From positions 1,798,001-1,862,000 of the forward strand of contig CAWIFQ010000003.1 in NCBI GenBank assembly GCA_963835495.1: a stretch of DNA of 64,000 nt. The letters run 5' to 3'. Positions 9,327 through 17,019 of the stretch are shown piece by piece. The notes under the pieces were generated by a model, which had not been told where the DNA came from, ran no database searches, and was given only the letters and a program-made list of their open reading frames with translations. Source of the stretch: Acaudatibacter sp963835495. GTDB taxonomy: Bacteria; Pseudomonadota; Alphaproteobacteria; Caulobacterales; Caulobacteraceae. Position 1 is the stretch's first letter, and every line of letters starts with the position of its first letter. A program made the position numbers and the translations under genes.

Positions 9327-9406
9327 GGCTCGCCTTGCGCGGCCGGGATATTTGAGTATGTTCCGCGCCCTCGCGGCCGGGCCCTCCCCGGCCGTCTGGC
9401 GACGGC

Positions 9407-9482
<76 letters not shown>

Positions 9483-9497
9483 CGTCCGTCGAGGGCC

Positions 9498-9872
9498 TCA
9501 GGCCGGGCAGCGCTTGGCCGTTTCGGCGCGCTGAATGGTGGCGACGTTGTTGCGCTCGATCCGACTGAGCGGGACGTCGGCCATGTTCTGGAAACGGCAA
9601 CCTGAATTGCCGATCTCCTGGATCGCTCGCGCGGTTTTGAAGCAGTAGCCGTGCTGGGAGTAGATCAGGTTGCGCATCGTATAGAGGAAGTCGCAGGTCG
9701 GACCGTCCGCGGCGACCAGGTAGCTGTAGTGCGCGGAGAAGGCGTCTTTGTCGGTGCATCCGAGAATATCGTAGCAGTCCGCGAGGACCGGCGATGCGAG
9801 CGAGGCGGCCAGCGCCACCACGGCCGCGACGCTCAAGCGGCGCGGACCGCGTCTTCTGGAATTGGTGGTCAT
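9498..9872 (-). CDS. Exported YARHG-like small protein
   Basis: The 124-aa protein starts at an ATG after a GGGGGGAA site. A basic N-terminus (RRRGPRRL) and a hydrophobic segment ending SPVLA form a signal peptide with cleavage before DCYD. The mature part has Cys residues in DCYDILGC, TCDFLY, GYCFK and GCRF, consistent with disulfides in the periplasm. The CDFLYTMRNLIYSQHGYCF stretch resembles YARHG-type domains, whose function is unknown. The upstream in-frame start at 9959 would hide the signal peptide. Confidence 0.65.
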   Translation of the reverse strand: MTTNSRRRGPRRLSVAAVVALAASLASPVLADCYDILGCTDKDAFSAHYSYLVAADGPTCDFLYTMRNLIYSQHGYCFKTARAIQEIGNSGCRFQNMADVPLSRIERNNVATIQRAETAKRCPA

Positions 9873-10016
9873 CTGTTCCCCCCCTGTATTGGCCGAGGGA
9901 CGTTGCGCCGAGGCCGAAGTCGGTTCAAGCGCGGAACCGTCGCTGTCGGGACTCGACAAACCACTCCCGCGATCCGATCTGTTGCCCAGAGGGACTGCCG
10001 GAGACGAGGTCGCCCG

Positions 10017-10418
10017 ATGTTGAAACGCCTATCCATGCTCGGAGCCTGCCTTGCGGTGGGATCGCTGGGCTTCGCCAGCCAGGCGCTGAGCGCCACCCCG
10101 ACCCACGGGACCGACAGCTGCTTCCTGGCCAACGACTGGGAAGGCTGGAAGTCGCCGAGCCCCACCGTGATCTACGTCCGCGTCGGCGTGAGCCGAATTT
10201 ACGAACTCGATCTCTCGTCCGGATCGAACCAGTTGCAAGAGCCGGATATGCACCTAGTCAGCAAGATCCGCGGCTCAGACTGGATCTGCGATCCGCTCGA
10301 TCTGCAGCTGCAGCTGGCCGACAGCCACGGGGCCTTCGAAGAGCCGCTGATCGTCAAGTCGATCACCCGTCTGACGCCAGAGCAGATCGCGGCCATCCCT
10401 AAGAAGGATCTGCCCTAG
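10017..10418 (+). CDS. Exported hypothetical protein, possibly DUF6491 family
   Basis: The 133-aa protein has a signal peptide (MLKRLSMLGACLAVGSLGFASQALSA, cleavage near SATP). The mature part has SCFLANDWEGWK, a VIYVRVGVSRIYELDL strand pair, WICDPLDL, and ends LTPEQIAAIPKKDLP. The paired Cys residues and overall shape resemble DUF6491 proteins common in Caulobacterales, but this is from memory of the pattern and is uncertain. Divergent from the YARHG-like gene; its stop overlaps the convergent 70-aa gene. Confidence 0.65.
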   Translation: MLKRLSMLGACLAVGSLGFASQALSATPTHGTDSCFLANDWEGWKSPSPTVIYVRVGVSRIYELDLSSGSNQLQEPDMHLVSKIRGSDWICDPLDLQLQLADSHGAFEEPLIVKSITRLTPEQIAAIPKKDLP

Positions 10419-10627
10419 CCGCGGGTCCTGCGAGCCGCCGCGAACACGGCGTCGGCCAGCACGGCGACCGCGCCGACCAGCACCAGGACGGCGGCCAGCA
10501 AAGTGGCCTTGGCGAGAGCGACCAGGGCCGCCGCGAGCGCGACGACGACCAGGGTGAGCAAGGTCAGGCGTCGATCGCCGGCGAACATGCTCCAGAGCTC
10601 TTCCAGAACTTCCTTCAGAACGTTCAT
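10415..10627 (-). CDS. Small membrane protein (70 aa)
   Basis: After an amphipathic start, MNVLKEVLEELWSMFAGDRRL, two hydrophobic segments separated by a short Lys-containing turn are followed by a basic tail (AAARRTRG). It probably lies in the inner membrane as a hairpin. The ATG overlaps the stop of the upstream COG4280-like gene (ATGA), so the two are probably co-translated and may form one unit. I do not recognise the family. Confidence 0.7.
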   Translation of the reverse strand: MNVLKEVLEELWSMFAGDRRLTLLTLVVVALAAALVALAKATLLAAVLVLVGAVAVLADAVFAAARRTRG

Positions 10628-11367
10628 GAAACGACCGTTGCAGCGCGCGGGCGCACCAGCGCGACGAGTGTGAGCGCGACCGCAAGGAAAGCCCCCGCCA
10701 GCCCGAACAAGGCCCAATCGTCACCCGGCCACGGCGCGCCGAGACCTTCGGAAGTCCAGAACACGCCGAACGCCGAGAGCATCACGCCAACGGCGAATTT
10801 CAGCGTGTTTTCAGGCACTTTCGCGAGCGGCTTGCGGACCAGCAGGCCGATCGCCATCACCGCGGCGAATGCCGCCAACGCCCCGAGGGAGGCCGGCACC
10901 ATCAGGCCGCGTCCTGCGCCGACCGCGAGGACGATGAACACCACCTCAAGTCCCTCGAGCAGCACCGCCTGGAACGAGGCCAATGCGGCGACACCGTGCG
11001 CGGCGCCGGCGGACTTCACCGTGTCGCCGATGCGGCTGCTTTCGCGCGCATAGATCGCGTCCTCGTCATGCAGCGCCATCAGGCCCGCCGCCCGCAGCAC
11101 GGCTTTTCTCAGCCAGCCCAGGCCGAAGAGCAGCAGCAGCACGCCGATGACCAGTTGCAGGGCGTGCAGCGGGACCAGGCTCAGCAGCGGGCCAAGCGCG
11201 GCGACCACGACGGCAAGCACGCCAAGCGCCGCGGCGGCGCCGGAGAGCGCTGGCCGCCAGCCGCGCACGCTCGCCACGGCGAGCACGATCGTGAAGGCCT
11301 CCACCACTTCGACGGTCGACGCGACAAAGGCGGCGCCGATGGCGGGGGCGGCGGTGGCCAGGTCCAT
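10624..11367 (-). CDS. COG4280-like multi-pass membrane protein
   Basis: The 247-aa protein has about seven hydrophobic segments. Two acidic motifs occur in membrane helices, ASTVEVVEAFTIV near residue 20 and LLEGLEVVFIV near residue 140. These recall the REGLE motifs of Ftr1-type iron permeases and of the related COG4280 group, so metal transport is possible but unproved. Translationally coupled to the 70-aa membrane protein downstream. Confidence 0.65.
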   Translation of the reverse strand: MDLATAAPAIGAAFVASTVEVVEAFTIVLAVASVRGWRPALSGAAAALGVLAVVVAALGPLLSLVPLHALQLVIGVLLLLFGLGWLRKAVLRAAGLMALHDEDAIYARESSRIGDTVKSAGAAHGVAALASFQAVLLEGLEVVFIVLAVGAGRGLMVPASLGALAAFAAVMAIGLLVRKPLAKVPENTLKFAVGVMLSAFGVFWTSEGLGAPWPGDDWALFGLAGAFLAVALTLVALVRPRAATVVS

Positions 11368-11415
11368 GACGCCCGTCTTAGCGGGGCGCGGCAGGGTTCG
11401 CCAATTGAGCTTGCT

Positions 11416-12279
11416 CTAGAATCGTCGCGAGACGCCGAGATAGGCCTGGGCGGCGGGTGTCGCCCGGTTGAGGCCGAGATTGACGCCGCCATCGAGCTGA
11501 AAGTTGGGCGTCTTGGCCGGGATCCAGGCCGCGCCGAGATCGAACGAAGCCTGCTTGATGGTCCCGGTCGGGTCGAAGTTGGCGTCGCCCCAGACTTCCA
11601 GCGACACGGTGACGGTCTTGCTGACCGGGTAACCGAAGCTGAGCAGGCTCGAGATGTTGCTGTGCTGACCGTGGCCGACGGCATTGGCGAGCGCGTCGTA
11701 TTCGGGGTCGATCACGAGCTGCCAGTTGGCGGGCAGGCTCAACTGGATCGGAGCGAGGATCCCCTCCTCCACCGCGCCGTTGCCGACGCCCGCCGGCGCG
11801 GTCGGGACCTTGATATAGGGCTCCAGCGCGAAGCCGACATTGCCGCCATCGTCGCCAAGCAGGTTCAGCTTCGCCTTCAGGAAGAGGTCGCCGACGCCCC
11901 TGGACGTGAAGGTGGCCCCGCTCGCCGCATCGTGCGCGGCGACCTGCTCGTAGGGCGCGATGTTGACCTCGAAGTCGAGGCCGTTGGTCAGGCCCAGCTT
12001 CAGGGTGGGATTGGTGAAGAGCTGGGTGGTGGTGGTGACCCCGGCGTCGGTCTGCACCGTGTAATTGTAGACGTCGCTCTCGACCTGCCAGTGCCCGGCA
12101 TCGACGGTGCAGGGCGAGGTCGACTTGGTCGGCCGGTCGGTGCAGAGGCTGCGCAGCTGCGCGTCTGGCGTGGGATCGAAGAGCGTGTAGCCGCTCTTGT
12201 CAGGCGCCGGAGGATCGTCGGCCCGCGCCAGGGCGGGCGCAAAGCAGACGGCGGCGGCGAAGAGGCAGATCCGGCGCAT
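11416..12279 (-). CDS. Outer-membrane beta-barrel protein (transporter-like)
   Basis: The 287-aa protein has a signal peptide (MRRICLFAAAVCFAPALARA). The mature part alternates short amphipathic strands (HWQVESDVYNYTV, GLDFEVNIAPYEQV, NWQLVIDPEYDAL, VTVSLEVWGDANF) and ends in the C-terminal Phe (AYLGVSRRF) that BamA recognises. This resembles the MetA-pathway/phenol degradation barrel family often annotated as transporter. No substrate can be inferred. Confidence 0.7.
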   Translation of the reverse strand: MRRICLFAAAVCFAPALARADDPPAPDKSGYTLFDPTPDAQLRSLCTDRPTKSTSPCTVDAGHWQVESDVYNYTVQTDAGVTTTTQLFTNPTLKLGLTNGLDFEVNIAPYEQVAAHDAASGATFTSRGVGDLFLKAKLNLLGDDGGNVGFALEPYIKVPTAPAGVGNGAVEEGILAPIQLSLPANWQLVIDPEYDALANAVGHGQHSNISSLLSFGYPVSKTVTVSLEVWGDANFDPTGTIKQASFDLGAAWIPAKTPNFQLDGGVNLGLNRATPAAQAYLGVSRRF

Positions 12280-12287
12280 CGAAGTCC

Positions 12288-13100
12288 TCAGGCGGCGGCT
12301 GGCGCCTGTCGTGACACGACCGGGTTAAGTTCGCCTTGTCGATGCGCGGCTCCCCGATGGCCGGTCCATAGCAGAAAGCACGGTCTTGTCGTGCTCGAGG
12401 TGGGCGAACTTGACCTTGGCGCCGGACGGGAACTTCCACTCGAGCGCGGCGGCGAAGGCTGACGCACCGGAGCCTGGATAGAGTTTGAAACTCTCGTCCC
12501 AGAGACCGCCGGGGTTGCGCACCTGCACCGTGTTGCGGCGGAAGAAGACCGCGGAGAAATCCGGCTCATCGCGATGGCGCAACGCCTCCAGCAACAGCGC
12601 CCAGGTCTTTCCGCCACCCGCCGCGCCGCCGTAGATGGCGATGTCGGCTTTGGTCTTGAAGAACTTCCTCTGCGGGCCTGGTCCTGGGGCCGAAAGACGG
12701 GCGCGTCAGCGCGCCGGGTTTCTGGGATTCGTCTCGGCCGACCGTTGTCCGGGATGTTGACGCGGGCGAGGACGACGGGCGGGGCGGCGACTTTTTCGAT
12801 CCGGCGCGGGGGATGGCCTGGCCTCCCGAAACGCAGGGCCATGAACTTGGCCCAGAGGTTGGCGCGGAACGGCTTGCCGGTCTTCAGGGCGGCGCTGGCC
12901 TCATCGTCCCAGAAGGCGCAGGCGGCGGTGTCGGCGTCGGCGAGGGCGACGGCGAACGCGTCGTGTTGGGCTGACCAAGCGTCGAAATCGGCCAGGGACA
13001 CGCCGATCTCCACGGCGATCTGGGCGTGGGTCAGGCCGCCGCGGGCGAGGTCAACGACGCGATCGGCGTGACTTGGGTCGTAGGGTCGTGGAAGGTGCAT
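12288..13100 (-). CDS. Terminase small-subunit-like ORF, prophage relic
   Basis: Only the first ~95 residues look like protein: an N-terminal HTH (THAQIAVEIGVSLADFDAW), a helix with DADTAACAFWDDEA, and FRANLWAKFMALRFG, the pattern of small terminase or phage DNA-binding subunits in alphaproteobacterial prophages. After about residue 130 the frame runs on as Arg/Ser/Pro-rich shadow sequence over the terminase large-subunit remnant, so the real product has probably lost its normal end. It starts MHLPRPYD. Non-functional in DNA packaging because its partner is broken. Confidence 0.5.
   Translation of the reverse strand: MHLPRPYDPSHADRVVDLARGGLTHAQIAVEIGVSLADFDAWSAQHDAFAVALADADTAACAFWDDEASAALKTGKPFRANLWAKFMALRFGRPGHPPRRIEKVAAPPVVLARVNIPDNGRPRRIPETRRADAPVFRPQDQARRGSSSRPKPTSPSTAARRVAERPGRCCWRRCAIAMSRISPRSSSAATRCRCATPAVSGTRVSNSIQAPVRQPSPPRSSGSSRPAPRSSSPTSSTTRPCFLLWTGHRGAAHRQGELNPVVSRQAPAAA
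12325..12705 (-). pseudogene. Truncated phage terminase large subunit
   Basis: In a frame different from the small-subunit ORF, the DNA encodes PGPQRKFFKTKADIAIYGG followed directly by the Walker A loop GGAAGGGKTW, then LLLEALRH, VFFRRNTVQVRNPGGLWDES and AHLEHDKTVL. This is the start of the ATPase domain of phage terminase large subunit. Homology stops after DKTVL and the frame ends 15-20 codons later. There is no proper start codon after the TGA at 12706-12708. Most of the ATPase domain and all of the nuclease domain are gone. Confidence 0.75.
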
Positions 13101-13261
13101 CGCCTGGCCCGCTGCTGGATGTTCGTGGGGCCCGGCGGAATTCCGTCGACACCCAAAGTAACACCATAAACGCGGCTGAATCGCAAGTCCGAAATTGCGA
13201 GGCGACGAGATTCTTGCGATCCCGCCGTAACCGGCGCATCGGCCGATGCGAAATAGCCGCC

Positions 13262-13960
13262 ATGACGTCCCTGCCCTTGCGCCTGCTCTCCTTGCTCGCC
13301 GCCGTCTCGATCGGTGGCTGCTCCGCTTCGGCCGGGACGCGGCCGGTGGTGGTGGAGCTGTTCCAGAGCCAGGGCTGCTCGTCCTGCCCGCCGGCCAACG
13401 CCAACCTGGCGACGGTGGCCGACAAGCCGAACGTGATCGCGCTGAATTTCTCGGTCACCTACTGGGATGGCCAGGGCTGGAAGGACACCTTCGCCCAGCC
13501 GAAGTTCACCGCCCGGCAGTGGGACTACGCCCATGCTTTCGGCCGAGGAAATGTGTTCACGCCGCAGATCGTGGTGGACGGACGCCACGACGGCGTCGGC
13601 GCCGGGAAGGACGATTTCGCCCGCCTGGTCGGCTCCGGGGCATCGGACCCCGCGGGTCCGGCCGTAACTCTGACCGCCGATGCGGCGACGCTCGGCGCTG
13701 GCGCCAGGCCGGCGGCGGACGCCGACGTCTGGCTGGTCCGCTACGATCCCCGCGTGCTGCAGGTGCCGATCAAGGGCGGCGAGAACGGCGGACGCACCTT
13801 GCCGCACAAGGACATCGTCCGCGAACTGGTGCGGATCGGCGGCTGGAACGGCGCGGCCGAGACCCTCACATTGCCGCCGGCCAGCCAGGCGGGCCTGATC
13901 ACCGCGATCCTGGTGCAGACGCCGCACGGCGGGCCGATCCTGGCGGCGACGAAGGACTGA
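13262..13960 (+). CDS. DUF1223 thioredoxin-like lipoprotein
   Basis: The 232-aa protein has a lipoprotein signal peptide with lipobox IGGC (Cys20). The mature part begins with a thioredoxin-like fold holding the CxxC motif QGCSSCPPANANL (Cys39, Cys42), followed by FSVTYWDGQGWKD, the FTPQIVVDG strand-turn, and a C-terminal beta-sandwich. This is the DUF1223 pattern ('secreted thioredoxin-like'), function unknown, probably redox-active in the periplasm. The ATG at 13262 was chosen because the signal peptide starts there. It sits between two prophage-like segments but is itself a chromosomal-type gene. Confidence 0.85.
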   Translation: MTSLPLRLLSLLAAVSIGGCSASAGTRPVVVELFQSQGCSSCPPANANLATVADKPNVIALNFSVTYWDGQGWKDTFAQPKFTARQWDYAHAFGRGNVFTPQIVVDGRHDGVGAGKDDFARLVGSGASDPAGPAVTLTADAATLGAGARPAADADVWLVRYDPRVLQVPIKGGENGGRTLPHKDIVRELVRIGGWNGAAETLTLPPASQAGLITAILVQTPHGGPILAATKD

Positions 13961-13966
13961 CGCGGT

Positions 13967-14740
13967 TCAGGCCGCGGGCGGCGCGGCGCCAGTCTTCTTG
14001 TTCTCGGTCGCTACGACGAGCGCCTCGACCAGCAGCCGGCGGATCGTGCGAAAGTCTGACTTCAGCGCCAGGCCGGTCGCGCGCACCGTGAGATCGAGGC
14101 CGCAGACCTGGTCCAGCACGGCGATCTGGCGCGCGCTCAGACCATCGCGGAAGATGCGCAGGATCTCGCCGGCGGCGAACACGGCGTCCTGCGGCCCGGC
14201 GCTGGCCCGCAGCGGCGAGCGGCCGGAGATCGGGGCCAGGTTGCGGGCCGGGGTGGTCAGGGCGCAGCTGGTCTCGAACGCCCAGCGGTAGGCCCTGGCG
14301 GTGTCGTGCAGACGCTCGGCCTTGATGGCCCCGCCGTCGAGATCGCCGCGCTCGAACGCCAGCTGCAGGCCGCCGCGGCTGGCGATGCGAACCCGGCTGT
14401 GGGTTTCCTGACGATAGAGCGGCAGGCCGTGCCTGACGATCCGCGCGCCATGCTCGTCGAACTGCGCGACGGCGATGCGCACGGTCTCGGTCTTCACCTC
14501 CTCGCCGCGGGAGAGCGCCAGACTGGAGGTCTCGGCGAGGCGGGCGGCCAGGCTCTGGCCTTCGACGCGCTCGGCGTGGCGGCGCTCCAGATCGTGGATT
14601 TCGCGGACGCCGGCGGCGGACTGGACCGGGTCGGGACCGGCCAGCTTTCGCTCGGCCTTGGCGAGACGGCGCAGCTCGTCGCGGGTCAGAGCCTCCGGGT
14701 CCGGCGCGTGGAGAACAGAGCGGCGGCGGGCGTCCGACAT
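13967..14740 (-). CDS. Hypothetical protein of the prophage-like regulatory module
   Basis: The 257-aa protein starts at an ATG seven bases after AGGAG. The N-terminal third is charged and helical (LTRDELRRLAKAERKLAG, VREIHDLERRHAERVEGQ). The C-terminal third (AYRWAFETSCALTTPARNL, LSARQIAVLDQVCGLDLTVRATGLALKSDFRTIRRLLVEAL) looks like a DUF6456-type HTH-like domain seen in alphaproteobacterial phage-like regions. That assignment is tentative. It is the last of three minus-strand genes read away from the GcrA-like gene. Confidence 0.55.
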   Translation of the reverse strand: MSDARRRSVLHAPDPEALTRDELRRLAKAERKLAGPDPVQSAAGVREIHDLERRHAERVEGQSLAARLAETSSLALSRGEEVKTETVRIAVAQFDEHGARIVRHGLPLYRQETHSRVRIASRGGLQLAFERGDLDGGAIKAERLHDTARAYRWAFETSCALTTPARNLAPISGRSPLRASAGPQDAVFAAGEILRIFRDGLSARQIAVLDQVCGLDLTVRATGLALKSDFRTIRRLLVEALVVATENKKTGAAPPAA

Positions 14741-14770
14741 GGCGTTACTCCTGGAACTCAACCGCCAAGC

Positions 14771-14977
14771 TCACGGCCGTCGGCAGCGCGCGGCGCGCAG
14801 GGCGTGGCGGCGGGCAAGCTGGGCGTGGACGCTGGCGGCCTGATCTTCGCTGGTGAGCCGGGCCAGCGCCTGGCCGCCGAGCCGCACCAGGGCGGCGCAG
14901 GCGGCGGCGCCGTTGCGGGTCTTGAGCAGCAGCTCGGCGATCGCCTCCTGGGCAACCTGTTCGGGCTCGGCGCTCAT
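14771..14977 (-). CDS. Small hypothetical protein (68 aa)
   Basis: The ATG overlaps the stop of the GcrA-like gene (ATGA). The protein is helical and Ala-rich, MSAEPEQVAQEAIAELLL followed by AALVRLGGQALARL, with a basic C-terminus (HALRAARCRRP). There is no recognisable domain. Coupling to the GcrA-like gene and the 257-aa gene suggests one small operon. Confidence 0.55.
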   Translation of the reverse strand: MSAEPEQVAQEAIAELLLKTRNGAAACAALVRLGGQALARLTSEDQAASVHAQLARRHALRAARCRRP

Positions 14978-15453
14978 CGGGCGTGGGCCAGGGCGAAGTG
15001 GGCGGCGCAATAGGCGCCGTGGGTCGCGGTCCCGGCGCAGAACAACACGGTGTGCATGCGGCCGGGTCCCGGGTCGTCGATCGGCCAGCGGCAGCTGTTG
15101 GCCGACAGGCCGGCGAGATGGCGCGGAACGCCGGTGGGAGGGACCTCGCGGAGCGGCGGCATCGGCGCCGGCGGTCGCCGTGGCGGCAGGCGTGTTTCGA
15201 TCCGCGGCCGGCAGACGAACTTCGCGGCGGCGGACGGCGCGGCGGCCGCGGCCGTGTCGCGCTTGAGGAAGCCGAGTCGGCGAATCTTCCCGATCACCGC
15301 CGCGCGGCTGAAGCCGCAGCCCAGCGCGTCGGCGACCTCCGCCGCGGTGAAGTCCTCACGCAGGTAGAGCCGCAACGCCCGAGCTTCCCGTTCCGGGGTC
15401 CAGGTAGGTAGGATCGAATGGCTGGGATGGGTCATGCGACGATGGGTACTCAC
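14974..15453 (-). CDS. GcrA-family transcriptional regulator
   Basis: The N-terminus has the GcrA HTH: WTPEREARALRLYL, then FTAAEVADALG and SRAAVIGKIRRLGF. The C-terminus has the conserved Cys/His module SCRWPIDDP, LFCAG and YCAAH seen in GcrA. GcrA binds RNA polymerase sigma70 and acts at GANTC-methylated promoters in Caulobacter. This copy is 153-159 aa with a Pro/Arg-rich linker, and its setting next to a divergent phage-type repressor marks it as an accessory paralogue rather than the cell-cycle master gene (inference). A GTG start at 15453 is listed; ATG at 15435 is the alternative. Confidence 0.8.
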   Translation of the reverse strand: MSTHRRMTHPSHSILPTWTPEREARALRLYLREDFTAAEVADALGCGFSRAAVIGKIRRLGFLKRDTAAAAAPSAAAKFVCRPRIETRLPPRRPPAPMPPLREVPPTGVPRHLAGLSANSCRWPIDDPGPGRMHTVLFCAGTATHGAYCAAHFALAHAR

Positions 15454-15536
15454 GGTAACTACTCGCCGTCAAGCGATCGTTACACACGGTATCGTGAAAT
15501 ATGGTAACCTGTGTCAATTCGCACGGGAGCCGCGCC
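15454..15536. promoter_or_regulatory. Divergent control region with repeated GGTAAC sites
   Basis: Between the GcrA-like gene and the double-HTH gene lie three related elements: GGTAAC at 15454-15459, its inverse GTTAC at 15479-15483, and GGTAAC at 15503-15508, spaced 24-25 bases apart. Even spacing in a short divergent gap suggests operators for the adjacent repressor. Another GTTACC lies at 16142-16147 after that gene. Binding is inferred only. Confidence 0.4.
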
Positions 15537-16136
15537 ATGGCCGACAGCAGCTGGAAGAACCTGGAGCTTTGGGAGCGGGTGAAGTGGGCGAGGTCGCGGC
15601 GCTTTCGTAGCGCAATGGCGGCGTCCGAAGCGCTCGGCATGCAAGCCGGCACTTACCGCTGCTACGAGCGCGGTCCGGACTCGGCCAAATACATCCGTCT
15701 CGACTACGAGCACGCCAAGCACTTCGCCCGGGAGTTCAAGGTGCGCTGGGAATGGCTGCTCGACGGCCTCGGCGAACCCTGGCTGACCAAGAGCGACGCC
15801 GAACCTGACGTCGAAGATCAGGCCGAGGGCCAGAAGACGAACAATCTGCGGGCCTGGCGTGAGTATCGCGGCCTCACGGTGGCTGAACTCGCCAAGAAAT
15901 CCGGGCTGGCCGTCCAGACTGTCGCTGGGCTGGAGTCCGGAGAGATGGAACTCTCGGTGAAGCTCTTGAACGTGCTGGCCGCGGCGCTGAGCACGATGTC
16001 GGGCCACATTCTCAACTTCGCGCCCGACGACGCCGATCCCGCGATCTTTGACACCGTGCGCGCGATCCCGAAGGAACGGCGAGCCCAGGCGCTGGAGATC
16101 CTGAAGACCTTCAGGCCATACAAGCGCATTCGCTGA
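15537..16136 (+). CDS. Double helix-turn-helix phage-type repressor
   Basis: The 199-aa protein carries two HTH domains. The first (about residues 10-80: LWERVKWARSRRF, SEALGMQAGTYRCYERG, FAREFKVRWEWLLDGLGEPW) has the XRE/CI-like form common in prophage repressors, including the WLL-G-G-EP ending. The second (about 102-160: LRAWREYRGLTVAELAKKSG, VQTVAGLESGEMELS) is a classic Cro/C1-type XRE domain. There is no S24 peptidase domain, so RecA-induced self-cleavage is not expected. The ATG at 15537 follows GGGAG. Divergent from the GcrA-like gene. Confidence 0.75.
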   Translation: MADSSWKNLELWERVKWARSRRFRSAMAASEALGMQAGTYRCYERGPDSAKYIRLDYEHAKHFAREFKVRWEWLLDGLGEPWLTKSDAEPDVEDQAEGQKTNNLRAWREYRGLTVAELAKKSGLAVQTVAGLESGEMELSVKLLNVLAAALSTMSGHILNFAPDDADPAIFDTVRAIPKERRAQALEILKTFRPYKRIR

Positions 16137-16227
16137 GCGGCGTTACCGAACGCACCGTTAGTATCGTCGCGCTTGACAGCGACAATTACCAATAGTCACC
16201 ATTTGGGCTCCGACTGGAAGGGGCCCG

Positions 16228-16479
16228 ATGGCAGTCACTATCCGAGACATCGCCGACGCGCGGCAGGATCCGCCCTGGACCGATTGCGGCGATCCGCGCG
16301 GCGCCGACTTCGGCCGCGTCTTCGCCAGGTCGGTCGCGAACGGCGCGGTCGCGCTCAGCTTCGACCGCGCCGGCCGTCGGCCTGCGCTCACCCTGTTCGA
16401 CCGCGCGAAACTGGGGACCGACATCGTCATCTACGGCCGGCGCTTCAGCGTCGTTCTCGATGCGGCGGAGGATCGCTGA
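16228..16479 (+). CDS. Hypothetical protein (83 aa)
   Basis: A short acidic and Arg-containing protein: MAVTIRDIADARQDPPW, then FGRVFARSVANGAVALSFDRAG and FDRAKLGTDIVIYGRRFSVVLD. It looks like a small alpha/beta fold without Cys or membrane segments. Its stop overlaps the next start (TGATG). A GGAAGGGG site precedes the ATG. It is the first gene after the repressor and part of the same relic. Family not recognised. Confidence 0.6.
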   Translation: MAVTIRDIADARQDPPWTDCGDPRGADFGRVFARSVANGAVALSFDRAGRRPALTLFDRAKLGTDIVIYGRRFSVVLDAAEDR

Positions 16480-16760
16480 TGTCGCCGCAGCGTTCAGGTC
16501 CCCTCGCCTACTGGCACAGCGGCGGCGCGATCGAGAGCCGGTCCGGTTCATTGTCCCGGCGTCGCGCGCAGGAATTGCTGCGATTCTACGCTGATGAAGT
16601 CATCGCCGGTTTCGATCGAGACGACGTCGCCGCCGTGACGTTCTGCGCCCGAGCGTCACTGGACATCGCCGCGGCGATCCTGGCCGCGGACGCCTGGCAG
16701 GCGGCGGCGCAAGTTCGCGTGTCACACGAAATCACGGCGTCATCGTTAAGGAAGCGTTAA
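16479..16760 (+). CDS. Hypothetical protein (93 aa)
   Basis: The ATG shares a base with the TGA of the previous gene. The protein is mainly helical after a short Ser/Gly-rich start: SRRRAQELLRFYADEVIAGF, DDVAAVTFCARASLDIAAAILAADAWQAA. There is no recognised domain. Its last codons contain a perfect TTAA-N7-TTAA element (16746-16760). Probably co-transcribed with the 83-aa gene. Confidence 0.55.
   Translation: MSPQRSGPLAYWHSGGAIESRSGSLSRRRAQELLRFYADEVIAGFDRDDVAAVTFCARASLDIAAAILAADAWQAAAQVRVSHEITASSLRKR
16746..16760 (+). promoter_or_regulatory. CtrA-type box upstream of small membrane gene
   Basis: TTAA, seven bases, TTAA: an exact match to the core CtrA site, placed 37 bases before the GTG start of the 73-aa membrane gene and overlapping the stop codon of the preceding gene. 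In Caulobacter such sites near -35 activate or repress cell-cycle genes. Occupancy is an inference. Confidence 0.45.
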
Positions 16761-16796
16761 ATCTTCTGGACAGCCGCCGGTCGAGCTGATTTCTTC

Positions 16797-17018
16797 GTGG
16801 CCATGGCGGCCGTAGGCTTCAGTCCCAAATTCAAGCGGCTCGCGCCATTCTTCCTGGCAGGGCCGATCTCCGGGCCGTTGCTGGCGGGTGTCGTACTGAA
16901 CTTCCGGCGAGGACGCCCGGTTCTGGGCAGCCTCTATGCGATCGCTCTGGCCGAGATCACCATCTGCCTGCCGCTGATCACCGCCAAGCTGGGCCTCGCG
17001 ACCCTACTCCACCACTAA
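16797..17018 (+). CDS. Small membrane protein (73 aa)
   Basis: Starts GTG GCC ATG; either the GTG or the ATG six bases on could be used. The protein has two hydrophobic stretches, LAPFFLAGPISGPLLAGVVL and a second one from LYAIALAEITICLPLITA, separated by a basic loop (NFRRGRPV), consistent with a two-helix inner-membrane protein. No family recognised. It converges on the LuxR-type gene, 1 base apart, and has a CtrA-type box just upstream. Confidence 0.55.
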   Translation: MAMAAVGFSPKFKRLAPFFLAGPISGPLLAGVVLNFRRGRPVLGSLYAIALAEITICLPLITAKLGLATLLHH

Positions 17019-17019
17019 G

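Noticed and set aside
12288..16760. An active, intact prophage
   Set aside because: No integrase, portal, capsid or tail genes; the terminase is broken and a chromosomal-type gene interrupts the segment.
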